DNA of 64,000 nt from Burkholderia sp. Nafp2/4-1b (GTDB taxonomy: Bacteria; Pseudomonadota; Gammaproteobacteria; Burkholderiales; Burkholderiaceae): contig NZ_ML058601.1 of NCBI RefSeq assembly GCF_003635165.1, positions 186,001 to 250,000 of the forward strand, read 5' to 3'. Numbering within the stretch: the stretch's first letter is position 1; the number at the start of each line of letters is the position of its first letter. Below are positions 36,475 to 45,271 of this stretch, piece after piece. The position numbers were made by a program, and so were the translations under genes. The notes beneath the pieces are model-generated. The model saw only the letters and a list, made by a program, of their open reading frames with translations. It did not search any database and had not been told where the DNA came from.

Positions 36475-37791
36475 TCACCCCGCGACACCCGCGATCAGCA
36501 GCAGGTTCGTGCCGGTGATGACCGCGAACAGCGCCCAGGCGGTGACCTGCATCTTGCGGCCGATCGCATGCTCGCCCATCGTGTTGCGATCGCTGACCGA
36601 CCTGATCAGCGGCCACATCGCGAAGGGCAGCTGCAGGCTCAGCAGTACCTGGCTCCAGACGAGCAGTTGCCCGACCGATCCTTCGCCGAGCCAGAGCACG
36701 CCGATCAGCGCGGGCACCAGCGCAAGCCCGCGCGTGATCAGCCGGCGCTGGTAGCACGGGATCTTCGTATGCAGGAAGCCGTCCATGATGACCTGGCCGG
36801 CGATCGTGCCGGTCAGCGTCGAGCTCTGCCCCGACGCGAGCAGCGCGATGCCGAACAGCAGCGCGGCCGCACCGCCCGCGATCGGCGTGATCAGCCGATA
36901 TGCCTGCTCGATATCGGTCACGTTGTGCTGGCCGGTCGCATGGAACGCCGCGCCCGCGACGACCAGGATCGCCGCGTTGACGAGCATCGCGACGAACAGC
37001 GACACGCAGGTATCGATCCGCACCAGCGCGAGCGTGTCGCGAATCAGCCCGCGCGCGCCGCCGATCACGTGGCGCGTCTGCACGACCGACGAATGCAGAT
37101 ACAGGTTGTGCGGCATGATCGTCGCGCCGACGATGCCGAGCGCGAGCACGATCGCGTCCTTGCGGTCGTGGGTGGGGGCTCCCGGTACGAGGCCCTTCGC
37201 GACCGCATGCCAGTCGGGCGGCGTGATCGCGACCTGTGCGATGAAGCAGAACGCCATCGTCGCGATCAGCCCGAGCACGATCGCCTCGATCTGCCGGACG
37301 CCCTTGCCCTGCAGCCCGAGCACGATCACCGTATCGAGCGCGGTCAGCACGACGCCCCACGCGAGCGGCACGCCGAGCAGCAGCTTGAACGCGAGCGCGC
37401 AGCCGAGCACTTCGGCGATGTCGCACGCGATGATCGACACTTCGGCGGTCACCCACTGCACGACGCGGCCGAAGCGGCCATAGCGGTCGTAGCTGGCCTG
37501 CGCGAGATCCTTGCCCGCGACGAGCCCGAGCCGCGCGGCCAGCATCTGCAGGAAGATCGCGGCGAGGCTCGAGAACGCGACCACCCACAGCAGCGAATAG
37601 CCGAACTGCGAGCCGGCCTGGATGTCGGTCGCCCAGTTGCCGGGATCCATATAGCCGATCGCGACCAGCAGGCCCGGGCCGAAGAAGCGCTTGAGCTTCA
37701 TCCAGCGCGACGCGCCTGCGTCGATCGTGATGCTGCCCTTTACTTCCGACGGGCAGAAGGGGGCGGTGGCGGTGGTGGGGAGCAGGGGCAT
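36475..37791 (-). CDS. mntH: NRAMP-family divalent metal (Mn2+/Fe2+) transporter
   Basis: A 438-residue inner-membrane transporter with about 11 segments. The metal-site motif of helix 1 is YMDPGNWATDI (DPGN) and that of helix 6 is GATIMPHNLYLHS (MPH). The consensus transport loop region is present between helices 8 and 9 (LLFGIALLASGQSSTLTGTI). It imports Mn2+ or Fe2+ with protons. The 5' end overlaps the upstream AraC-type regulator gene by 52 nt in another frame. Confidence 0.93.
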   Translation of the reverse strand: MPLLPTTATAPFCPSEVKGSITIDAGASRWMKLKRFFGPGLLVAIGYMDPGNWATDIQAGSQFGYSLLWVVAFSSLAAIFLQMLAARLGLVAGKDLAQASYDRYGRFGRVVQWVTAEVSIIACDIAEVLGCALAFKLLLGVPLAWGVVLTALDTVIVLGLQGKGVRQIEAIVLGLIATMAFCFIAQVAITPPDWHAVAKGLVPGAPTHDRKDAIVLALGIVGATIMPHNLYLHSSVVQTRHVIGGARGLIRDTLALVRIDTCVSLFVAMLVNAAILVVAGAAFHATGQHNVTDIEQAYRLITPIAGGAAALLFGIALLASGQSSTLTGTIAGQVIMDGFLHTKIPCYQRRLITRGLALVPALIGVLWLGEGSVGQLLVWSQVLLSLQLPFAMWPLIRSVSDRNTMGEHAIGRKMQVTAWALFAVITGTNLLLIAGVAG

Positions 37792-38855
37792 GGAAACCGG
37801 GGATCGTGATCGCGACACGGTGATTTTACGTTCATCCGCCCCGCTTTCTCCCGGGCGTCGACGCGCACGCCCCGGTTCGCCCGTTCGGCGTCGGTTTTTA
37901 CGGATCGCGGCGCAGGCCGCGGGTCGGATGTGCCGGCGCCGTTCGTCAGGATCCGCTCGCGTTCGGCGACGCGAAATTCGGTCGGCGACACCAGCAGGCG
38001 CTGGCGAAACAACTTCGCCAGACGCTCGCCGCTGCCGAAGCCCGTGCGGCGCGCGACCTTGTCGGCCGGCAGCGTCGTGTGGATCAGCATGTGGCACGCG
38101 CGCTCGAGCCGCACGTGCTGCACGAACTCGGTCGGCGTCACGCCGATTTCCTTCTTGAAGCGCCGCAGGAAATTGCGCTCGCTCATCGCGGCCGTCTGCG
38201 CGACTTCCGCGATCGAAATGCGGTTCGCGCTCTGCGCGCGCAATCGCTGCGCCGACATCCTGATCGACGGGCTCGCACTCAGTTCGCGATAGGCCCACAT
38301 CGATTGCGCGTAGCGTTGTTCGACCGGCCGCATCAGGTTGCTGGCGATCTCCTGTGCGGCGCTGTCGCCGAGATCGGCGCGAAACATGTCGAGCACGGCC
38401 GCGAACACGTCGGCCTCGCGGGTCTCCAATTCGATCGTGGTCGCCGCGCGGCGGCCGCGATCGGTTCGCGCGTGCCCGCTATCCGTCTGCCGCTGCGACG
38501 CCGCCAGCGTCGACAGGTCCATCGCATCGACGATCCAGCGCGCATGCCGGCCGATGACGCCGAGCCGCCGGCGCAATGCATCGGTCCAGTTGACCGACGC
38601 GCGCTCACCGTGAAGATGAATGAACGCGAGTGCACGATGGCCGTGCTCGTCGCCGAGCGCGTCGGCGGCGATCTTCACACCGGACGACGACTGCAGCAAT
38701 CCGCCGCTTTCCGATACGTACTTCAGCTGGTAATCCGCACTGAACGCGTGCAGGCGATTCGCCAGATTGAAAGCCTCGCCGAGACGCGCGGCCTGGGCCA
38801 ACGAAAACCCCGTACTCAAATAGACAACCACCCACCTCTGATCTGCTGCTTCCAC
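37740..38855 (-). CDS. AraC-family regulator, GlxA-like, with a basic/proline-rich tail
   Basis: A 371-residue regulator. Residues ~1-110 resemble the amidotransferase-like sensing domain of GlxA-type AraC proteins (LKYVSESGGLLQSSSGVKIA). The two helix-turn-helix motifs are at about 215-315 (ISIAEVAQTAAMSERNFLRR and LPADKVARRTGFGSGERLAK). The remaining ~55 residues are a low-complexity basic tail ending in eight prolines, encoded in the stretch overlapping mntH. A GTG start at 38855 is assumed. The overlap suggests a link to mntH expression, but that is inference. Confidence 0.75.
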   Translation of the reverse strand: MEAADQRWVVVYLSTGFSLAQAARLGEAFNLANRLHAFSADYQLKYVSESGGLLQSSSGVKIAADALGDEHGHRALAFIHLHGERASVNWTDALRRRLGVIGRHARWIVDAMDLSTLAASQRQTDSGHARTDRGRRAATTIELETREADVFAAVLDMFRADLGDSAAQEIASNLMRPVEQRYAQSMWAYRELSASPSIRMSAQRLRAQSANRISIAEVAQTAAMSERNFLRRFKKEIGVTPTEFVQHVRLERACHMLIHTTLPADKVARRTGFGSGERLAKLFRQRLLVSPTEFRVAERERILTNGAGTSDPRPAPRSVKTDAERANRGVRVDAREKAGRMNVKSPCRDHDPRFPCPCSPPPPPPPSARRK

Positions 38856-39110
38856 TTGCCAAGCCCCCGGACTGTTTCGACTTCTTCTAATACCGTCGAA
38901 CTGTCAGGCTTATATTTGGTTTGGACACGTGCGACAGGACGGCTATCTCGAAATATGAAGCGACGGCATCTTAGCCGAACGGGTCGTGTCTTTGGCGCGA
39001 AATGGCCGAGAGGGACAGCATGATGGCGGATTACTACAGGCTGTCACCGACCGATGGTATGGCGGCGCGGAAATACGCATGCCGACGTGCGCGCTCGCAT
39101 CGTGCGAATG

Positions 39111-39160
39111 CATCGCATCGCATCGCATCGCATCGCATCGCATCGCATCGCATCGCATCG
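39111..39160. repeat. Ten tandem copies of the pentanucleotide CATCG
   Basis: A perfect (CATCG)10 tract lies in the divergent region between the AraC-type gene (start 38855) and the LysR-type gene (start 39328). The plus-strand frame of the LysR gene stays open for about 114 codons upstream and runs through this tract. Because the unit is not a multiple of three, a one-unit change would shift any translation passing through it and would also change promoter spacing. This is the form of a contingency (phase-variation) locus. The rest of 38856-39327 holds no gene I can support. Confidence 0.9.
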
Positions 39161-39327
39161 CAAACATTGCATCGTGTCGCTGCGCGTATCGGAAGCACGC
39201 GCGTTTGCGCGGGACGATCATCATCGATAGGCATCGAGTCGCATCGCGCGTGTCGAACGTGCGCGCCCGCGGTCCGTTGCTTGCGCATCCATTAGAATCG
39301 CTCCACCGTCCACCCCCGAGTTCGTGC

Positions 39328-40257
39328 GTGCCCGCCGACCATCGTCTCGACCTGAACCTGTTCCGCGTGCTCGACGCCGTCTACGTGCACGGCGGCATCG
39401 GCGCGGCCGCCCGCGCGCTGCACCTGACGCAGCCGGCCGTCACGCATGCGCTGAACCGGCTGCGCGCGCATTTCGACGATCCGCTGTTCGTCCGCCAGGG
39501 CAATCGTGTCGTGCCGACCGAGCGCACGCGCGCGGTCATCGCGGACGTGCAGCTTCATCTCGCCGGCCTGCAGCGCACCGCGCGCGATCCGTCGGCGTTC
39601 GACCCGGCGACGCTCGACCTGCGCATCGCGGTCGGCATCCGCGACGTGCTCGAATCGATCGCGTTGCCGCAGATCGTCGCCGCATTCGCCGACGAAGCGC
39701 CGGGCCTGCGTCTCGTGAGCCGTCGCGTCGCGGTGCACGACATCGAACGCGAGCTCGCATCGGGCAATCTCGATCTCGCCGTCGATCGACGCGTTCAAAC
39801 CGGCCCGCGGATCGTGACCGAACACCTGCTCGACGATTCGCTCGTCGTCGCGATGCGGCACGACCATCCGCTGACGAGCGGGCCGCTGCGGCGCAGCGAC
39901 TATTTCGCCGCGCGGCATCTCGCGGTGTCGTCGCTCGGCGAACCGCAGTCGCTCGACGTGCTGCTCGGCAACGACGGGCGCTTCCGTCATATCCAGCTCG
40001 TGTGCCAGCATTATTTCGCCGCGTGCCAGATCGCGGCGGCCGGCGACCTGCTGCTGACGCTGCCGCGCACGTATGCGCTGCGCATGGCGGCGATGCTGCC
40101 GATCGCCGTGCAGCCGCTGCCGCTTCGGCTGAAGCCGTTTCCGCTGCTTGCGTACTGGCACGAATCGCGCGAGACCGACCGCGCGCACCAGTGGGTGCGC
40201 GAACGCATCGCCTCGCTCGTGCGCCGCAGTGCCGGCGTGCCGGTCTCGCCGGGCTGA
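39328..40257 (+). CDS. LysR-family transcriptional regulator
   Basis: A 309-residue LysR regulator. The winged helix-turn-helix is at residues ~8-65 (LDLNLFRVLDAVYVHGGIGA, then LHLTQPAVTHALNRLRAHFD), followed by the linker helix and a two-lobed effector-binding domain. The GTG at 39328 gives the usual LysR N-terminal length; no upstream ATG with a good ribosome site was found, although the frame is open further up through the CATCG tract. Target unknown; the OsmC gene lies 145 nt downstream on the same strand. Confidence 0.87.
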   Translation: MPADHRLDLNLFRVLDAVYVHGGIGAAARALHLTQPAVTHALNRLRAHFDDPLFVRQGNRVVPTERTRAVIADVQLHLAGLQRTARDPSAFDPATLDLRIAVGIRDVLESIALPQIVAAFADEAPGLRLVSRRVAVHDIERELASGNLDLAVDRRVQTGPRIVTEHLLDDSLVVAMRHDHPLTSGPLRRSDYFAARHLAVSSLGEPQSLDVLLGNDGRFRHIQLVCQHYFAACQIAAAGDLLLTLPRTYALRMAAMLPIAVQPLPLRLKPFPLLAYWHESRETDRAHQWVRERIASLVRRSAGVPVSPG

Positions 40258-40402
40258 TCCCGGAGATCCTGCCGCTCCCGCCGAACCCGCCGAACCGCAT
40301 CAACGCACACCGCGCCCGCGATGCCCAGCGAAACGGTATGCTGACGCCTCGCATGCCGCGCGCCGCCGCGGCCCCCTCTTTCCCGCTTACCGGAGACTTG
40401 CC

Positions 40403-40804
40403 ATGCCGCTCATCCACGCTGCCGCCACCCTCGCGGCCGACGCGCCGAACTACGTCGTCCAGCTGCAGGCCGGCACGCACGCGCTGACCGGCGACGAAGC
40501 GCCGCGCGAAGGCGGCCAGGGCCTCGGGCCGGCGCCGTTCGAGCTTGTGCTGGCCGGCCTCGCGCAATGCACGGCCGCGACACTACGCATGTACATGCAG
40601 CGCAAGACGTGGCCGGCGGCGCGCATCGACGTGCGCACCGAGTTGCATGCCGATCATGAGGGACAGCAGTACGTGCGCCGTGTCGTGACGCTCGACGGTG
40701 CGCTCGACGACGCGCAGCGCCAGCGTCTCGCGGAAATCTGCGAGAAGACGCCGGTGACGCTGTTCATCAAGCGCGGCACGCGCATCGAAACGACGCTGAA
40801 CTGA
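40403..40804 (+). CDS. OsmC-family hydroperoxide-resistance protein
   Basis: A 133-residue OsmC/Ohr-fold protein. The two redox cysteines expected for peroxidase activity are in LAGLAQCTAATLRMYM and LAEICEKTPVT. It should reduce organic hydroperoxides in the cytoplasm as a dimer. ATG at 40403 has CGGAGAC upstream. It is followed by a long bidirectional terminator shared with the convergent DyP peroxidase gene, another peroxide-handling enzyme. Confidence 0.9.
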   Translation: MPLIHAAATLAADAPNYVVQLQAGTHALTGDEAPREGGQGLGPAPFELVLAGLAQCTAATLRMYMQRKTWPAARIDVRTELHADHEGQQYVRRVVTLDGALDDAQRQRLAEICEKTPVTLFIKRGTRIETTLN

Positions 40805-40885
40805 CGCGCGGCATACCGCGCCGCACGCGACCGAAAATCGACGATCGCTGGATGCGACGATGCAACGATCGACACGTCACAAACG

Positions 40886-40924
40886 AAACGGGCGGGCCGC
40901 GCACGATGCGCGGCCCGCCCGTTT
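40886..40924. terminator. Bidirectional terminator between the OsmC and DyP genes
   Basis: A perfect 18-bp stem (beginning AAACGGGCGGGCC, ending GGCCCGCCCGTTT) with a 3-nt CGA loop lies between two convergent genes, with A's at one end and T's at the other. Confidence 0.85.
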
Positions 40925-40942
40925 GCGGATGCCGTCCGGCGC

Positions 40943-41824
40943 TTACAGTCCCAGCGCGGACAGGTCCAGCTTGCCGCCCTTCACCGGCGGGCACCAGAAA
41001 TACGCGCCCGTCAGCGGCCGCGTGAAGCGGAACAGGCCGTCGACGATGCCGTCATCCGCGCCGCTCATCCGGCGCATCTGCACGTCGAACGCGCGGAACG
41101 ACGCACCGAATGCGACGAAGTAGAGCCCCGCGCGGCGCGCATCGGCCCACGGCGACGAGCGGCGCAGCATGAACGCCTCCGGCTCGAAGCTCTCCTGCGC
41201 GGTGCGCTTCACGTGCGCAAACTCGGGCGCATCGTCGAGCTCCTCGTTGTCCGAGCGGCGGCGGCCGATGATGTGATCCATGTCGCCCGACGCAATGCGC
41301 TCCATCTGGTCGAAGTCGTGCAGCCACTGCTGGACCGCGACGAAGCTCGAGCCGTCGAGCCCCGCGCCCTGGCCCGTGACGACCGCCGCGGCGAGCGCGT
41401 CGTCGCCGGTCGGGTTCTCGGTGCCGTCCTCGTAACCCGACAGGTCGCGATCGTTCGAATAGCGGAAGCCGTCGACCACGTCCTGCAGCGCGAACGCCGG
41501 CGCGAGCGCGCGCTCGATCGCCCGCGAACGCAGCACGAGATCGCCGCGATCGTCGCCGCGCAGCCAGACCCAGACGTCGGCCGGCGTGATCGGCAGCGTG
41601 CGGTCGTTCACCGCGAACGCCGGGTATTCGGCGAGGCCCGGCACCGGGCGCCCGAGGTGCGCGGCCAGCGCGTGTCCAAACCCTGCGACCGCGCCGCGTC
41701 CGTCGACGAGCTCGCGCAACGCCACCAGTGCCGCGGCGACATTGCTGTTGTTCGAAATCGTGAAAGTGAGGTATCGGGCCGCCGTGTCGATCGGGGCCAG
41801 GATGCCTTGCTGAACGTCGCTCAT
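40943..41824 (-). CDS. DyP-type haem peroxidase (YfeX-like)
   Basis: A 293-residue dye-decolourising peroxidase without a signal peptide, of the length of cytoplasmic YfeX-like enzymes. The distal GxxDG motif with catalytic Asp is LSGYEDGTENPTGDD, and the proximal haem-ligand His is expected in FAHVKRTAQESFEPE. It oxidises porphyrinogens or other reductants with hydrogen peroxide. Monocistronic, convergent with the OsmC gene. Confidence 0.9.
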   Translation of the reverse strand: MSDVQQGILAPIDTAARYLTFTISNNSNVAAALVALRELVDGRGAVAGFGHALAAHLGRPVPGLAEYPAFAVNDRTLPITPADVWVWLRGDDRGDLVLRSRAIERALAPAFALQDVVDGFRYSNDRDLSGYEDGTENPTGDDALAAAVVTGQGAGLDGSSFVAVQQWLHDFDQMERIASGDMDHIIGRRRSDNEELDDAPEFAHVKRTAQESFEPEAFMLRRSSPWADARRAGLYFVAFGASFRAFDVQMRRMSGADDGIVDGLFRFTRPLTGAYFWCPPVKGGKLDLSALGL

Positions 41825-41978
41825 CGTTTCCTCAGGAATGTATCGGGGTGAATCCGCGGCGCCTCGGCGGTCGCCGGGCAACCGCGAAGTGTAATCGATG
41901 CAGCCCGCCGCTCCGTGCGACGCCGCACCGCGGAACGCGCACAAAAAGGGCCGAAACCCCGAATACTAACCGTATCGA

Positions 41979-42034
41979 CGCTGCAACGACGTATTCGTCA
42001 GACGTTGCAGCGCGTCCGGCACTGCTGATAAAAT
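41979..42034 (+). promoter_or_regulatory. Inverted repeat overlapping a sigma-70-like promoter upstream of the ABC exporter
   Basis: CGCTGCAACG (41979-41988) and CGTTGCAGCG (42003-42012) form a 10-bp inverted repeat with 14 nt between, holding a nested ACGA/TCGT pair. The right arm overlaps TTGCAG (42005-42010), which is followed after 18 nt by TAAAAT (42029-42034). A protein bound to the repeat would cover the -35 region. Otherwise 41825-42306 contains only the small ORF noted below. Confidence 0.5.
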
Positions 42035-42085
42035 CCCTTCACGTCTTTTCGGCGTCCTTTCAACGTTCACTTCAGGGAGGTGCAG

Positions 42086-42136
42086 ATGTTCCGAATGCCA
42101 GCAACCTTCCCGAACGTGGTCCCACGACGCGGCTGA
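42086..42136 (+). CDS. Candidate 16-residue leader peptide upstream of the ABC exporter
   Basis: ATG at 42086 is preceded by AGGGAGGTGCAG, a better ribosome-binding site than that of the ABC gene 170 nt downstream. The frame reads MFRMPATFPNVVPRRG and stops at TGA. It lies about 50 nt after the predicted promoter, so it would be the first thing translated on the transcript. It could act in attenuation or be spurious. Confidence 0.35.
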   Translation: MFRMPATFPNVVPRRG

Positions 42137-42306
42137 TCCCGCCCGTCGTTCGCGCCGGCTCCCGAGTGCTCCGCTAACCCGCCAGCCCGCGCATTTTCCC
42201 GACAGCCCGTTTCGTTTCGCCCGCGTCGTTCGTGCGGCCGGCTGTTGCGTTTTCGACGTTCTCCGAACCGGAAAGTCCCGTCGCGCGACGCGCCGGGCAA
42301 CGACAC

Positions 42307-44169
42307 ATGACCAGAAAAACCACCCATCTGGGCGGCCAGGCATTCCAGGCCGTCTTCGGCTTCACGTTCCGCTACTGGCGCAAGCAGCCCGTGCGCATCG
42401 CGACGATCGCAACGCTCGCGCTGCTCGGCGCGCTCGCCGACGTGCTGACGCCGCTGTTCGCCGGGCGCCTCGTCGATGCACTGTCGACCGGCCTCACCGA
42501 CCGCGCCGCCGCGTGGCATTCCGCCGTCACCGCGTTCGGCACGCTGGCCGCGCTCGGCATCGGCGCGACGCTGCTGCGCCAAGGCGTCTACCTGAACATC
42601 ATCACGCTCACGCTGAAGATGATGAGCGAGATCGCCGCCGCGTCGTTCCATCGCGTGCAACGCTTCTCGACCGACTGGCACGCGAACAGTTTCGCGGGCT
42701 CGACCGTGCGCAAGATCACGCGCGGGATCTGGGCGCTCGACCTGCTGAACGACACCGTGCTGATCGCGCTGCTGCCGTCGGTCACGATGCTGGCCGGCGC
42801 GACCGTGCTGCTCGGCACGCACTGGCCGGTGATGGGGCTCGTCGTCGGCGCGGGTTCGCTGCTGTACATCTCGGTGACGGTCGCCGTGTCGCTCGGCATC
42901 GTCGCGCCGGCCGCGCGGCTCGGCAACCTTTGGGACACGCGCATGGGCGGCGCGCTCGCCGACGCCGTGAGCTGCAACGCGGTCGTCAAGGCGTTCGGCG
43001 CGGAAACGCGCGAGGAAGCGCGGCTCGCGCGCGTGATCGGCAAGTGGCGCCAGCGCACGCGCCGCACCTGGGTGCGCGGCACGTTCAACGGCGGGCTGCA
43101 GGGTGCGATGCTCGTCGCGATGCAGGCGGCGATGATCGGCGTCGCGCTGCGGCTGTGGGCGAACGACGAAGCGAGCGTCGGCGACATCGCGTTCTCGCTG
43201 ACGATGTTCTTCATGCTGCAGGGGTATCTGCGCGACGTCGGCATGCACATCCGCAACCTGCAGCGCTCGGTCAACGACATGGAAGAACTCGTCGCGCTCG
43301 AGCGGCAGCCGCTCGGCATCGACGATCGCCCCGGCGCACCCGCGATCCGGATCGGGCAAGGCGAGATCCGCTTCGAGCACGTGACGTTCCGCTACGGCAA
43401 CCATCCGGTGCCGCTGTACGACGACTTCTCGATGCGCATCGCGCCCGGCGAACGCGTGGGCCTCGTCGGTCATTCAGGGTCGGGCAAGACGACGTTCATC
43501 AAGCTGATCCAGCGCCTGTACGACGTGTCGGGCGGCCGCATCACGATCGACGGCCAGGACATCGCGCAAGTGCGGCAGGACTCGCTGCGCAGCCAGATCG
43601 CGATCGTCCAGCAGGAGCCCGTGCTGTTCCACCGCACGCTCGCGGAGAACATCGCGTATGCGCGCCCCGACGCGAGCCGTGCCGACATCGAGCGCGCCGC
43701 GCGCCTCGCCAGCGCGCACGAGTTCATCGCCGCGCTGCCGGACGGTTACGACACGCTCGTCGGCGAGCGCGGGATCAAGCTGTCGGGCGGCGAACGCCAG
43801 CGCGTCGCGATCGCGCGCGCGTTTCTCGCGGATGCGCCGATCCTTATCCTCGACGAAGCCACGTCGAGCCTCGACAGCGAAAGCGAAGTGCTGATCCAGC
43901 AGGCAATGGAGCGGCTGATGGTGGGCCGCACGACGCTCGTCGTCGCGCACCGGCTGTCGACCGTGCGCTCGCTCGACCGGCTGCTCGTGCTCGATCGCGG
44001 CAAGGTGATCGAGGAAGGCAACCACGACGCGCTGATCCGCATCGACGGCGGGATTTATCGCCGGCTGTTCGAGCGGCAGGCGCTGGAGCTGGCGAAGGGC
44101 TTGATCGACTCACCTCCGCGCATGGCGGACGGTGACGCCGGACCGCTGGGGGAGCCGGCGGAGGCTTGA
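42307..44169 (+). CDS. ABC exporter half-transporter (fused membrane and ATPase domains)
   Basis: A 620-residue type IV ABC transporter that should work as a homodimer in the inner membrane. The six-helix membrane domain spans residues ~1-320. The ATPase follows with Walker [15 protein letters not shown]-loop [11 protein letters not shown], signature [15 protein letters not shown], Walker [13 protein letters not shown] and H-loop VVAHRLSTV. Relatives export lipids, peptides or drugs; the substrate is not indicated. ATG at 42307 has a weak ribosome site, and a GTG at 42232 would add 25 residues. Confidence 0.9.
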   Translation: MTRKTTHLGGQAFQAVFGFTFRYWRKQPVRIATIATLALLGALADVLTPLFAGRLVDALSTGLTDRAAAWHSAVTAFGTLAALGIGATLLRQGVYLNIITLTLKMMSEIAAASFHRVQRFSTDWHANSFAGSTVRKITRGIWALDLLNDTVLIALLPSVTMLAGATVLLGTHWPVMGLVVGAGSLLYISVTVAVSLGIVAPAARLGNLWDTRMGGALADAVSCNAVVKAFGAETREEARLARVIGKWRQRTRRTWVRGTFNGGLQGAMLVAMQAAMIGVALRLWANDEASVGDIAFSLTMFFMLQGYLRDVGMHIRNLQRSVNDMEELVALERQPLGIDDRPGAPAIRIGQGEIRFEHVTFRYGNHPVPLYDDFSMRIAPGERVGLVGHSGSGKTTFIKLIQRLYDVSGGRITIDGQDIAQVRQDSLRSQIAIVQQEPVLFHRTLAENIAYARPDASRADIERAARLASAHEFIAALPDGYDTLVGERGIKLSGGERQRVAIARAFLADAPILILDEATSSLDSESEVLIQQAMERLMVGRTTLVVAHRLSTVRSLDRLLVLDRGKVIEEGNHDALIRIDGGIYRRLFERQALELAKGLIDSPPRMADGDAGPLGEPAEA

Positions 44170-44331
44170 TGGACGCCCGTTCGCCACCGGGCGCGCGGCA
44201 TGCGGCGGCCGCGCGTCCGGTTGCTTCGACGGGAACCGGGGCTGTGCGGCTCGCCCGGCCTTTAGATGCGTGGCAGCGCACCGAGCATGTCGACCGCCAA
44301 CCTGGTGCGCGATGCGCGGCATCGGCGCGCG

Positions 44332-45231
44332 TCAGGAATTCACCAGCCCTTCCTGTCCGCCTTCGACTTCATCGCCGGACGCCGCGCGAGCCGCGGCGCG
44401 CTGAACGGCAAACCACTTCCGCACCCCGTAAATCAACCCGACGCCGATGACGAGCCCCGCCAACACGTCGCACAAGTAATGGCCGCCCTGCGTCGGCGTC
44501 GACACGATCATCATCGCGTTCAGCGCCAACGCGACCGGAAACGCGACACGCACGTGCCGCAACGAGTAGGCGAAGCACAGCGCCAGGATCGTGTGAAGCG
44601 ACGGAAAGGAAATGAGCCCCTGGGCCGACGCGAATACCAGTTCCCGGGCCGCGCCGCCGCGCAGCGGCAGGTAGTCGGATACGGTGGCAATCGTCGCGGG
44701 ATCGCGAGTGTCGAAGTGAAGAAACGCGCTTTCGGTCGGCAGCCATCCGGCGATCAGAATCGACACGATGACGGCAACGATGAACTGCACCGCAAACTCG
44801 GCGTAGTCGTTCGAGTTCGACGTCAGCGTCAGGATGATCGGGATCGCGAACAGCTGGACACTGCCGGACGCATACGCAAATTCGAACATCGCATGCAGAC
44901 CGGGATGCGCGGCCACCCACTCATACGCTTGCAGCCAGTGAAACCCGAGCGCGGCGTCGAAGGAGATCAGCGCATCGCTCACGAGCGGCCGGTCGGTGGC
45001 CACGGCCAGATACTGGAGCAGCGTACCGGCATGCGTGAACACCGCCATCAGCGCGATCCACTGGAACGATCGCGCGACATTCCCGTAGAACGCTTTTCTG
45101 GCCGGCAGTTTGTATGAACGGCGCGACGCGAGCCAAGATACGCCGGTAACGGCAAAGACGACCAACAGCACTTGCGCGCGTTCGACATACCCCGTTTCGC
45201 ATCCGGCCCCGACGCCGTCCGCCGGGATCAC
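44332..45231 (-). CDS. PAP2-superfamily membrane protein 2 (inositolphosphotransferase-like)
   Basis: A 299-residue integral membrane protein with about six segments. The PAP2 core is clear: ISFPSLHTILAL and STPTQGGHYLCDVLAGLVIG, giving the catalytic His pair and Asp. This resembles the PAP2_3 subgroup (AUR1/inositol phosphorylceramide synthase-like) more than the undecaprenyl-pyrophosphatase group. Likely a lipid phosphatase or phosphotransferase. GTG start at 45231, diverging from the riboflavin synthase gene with only 40 bp between starts. Confidence 0.82.
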   Translation of the reverse strand: MIPADGVGAGCETGYVERAQVLLVVFAVTGVSWLASRRSYKLPARKAFYGNVARSFQWIALMAVFTHAGTLLQYLAVATDRPLVSDALISFDAALGFHWLQAYEWVAAHPGLHAMFEFAYASGSVQLFAIPIILTLTSNSNDYAEFAVQFIVAVIVSILIAGWLPTESAFLHFDTRDPATIATVSDYLPLRGGAARELVFASAQGLISFPSLHTILALCFAYSLRHVRVAFPVALALNAMMIVSTPTQGGHYLCDVLAGLVIGVGLIYGVRKWFAVQRAAARAASGDEVEGGQEGLVNS

Positions 45232-45271
45232 TTATCATACCGGCCAGGCAATTCGCGACGAAAGGCAGATC

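Noticed and set aside
39111..39160. CRISPR array or REP element
   Set aside because: The units are contiguous pentamers without spacers.
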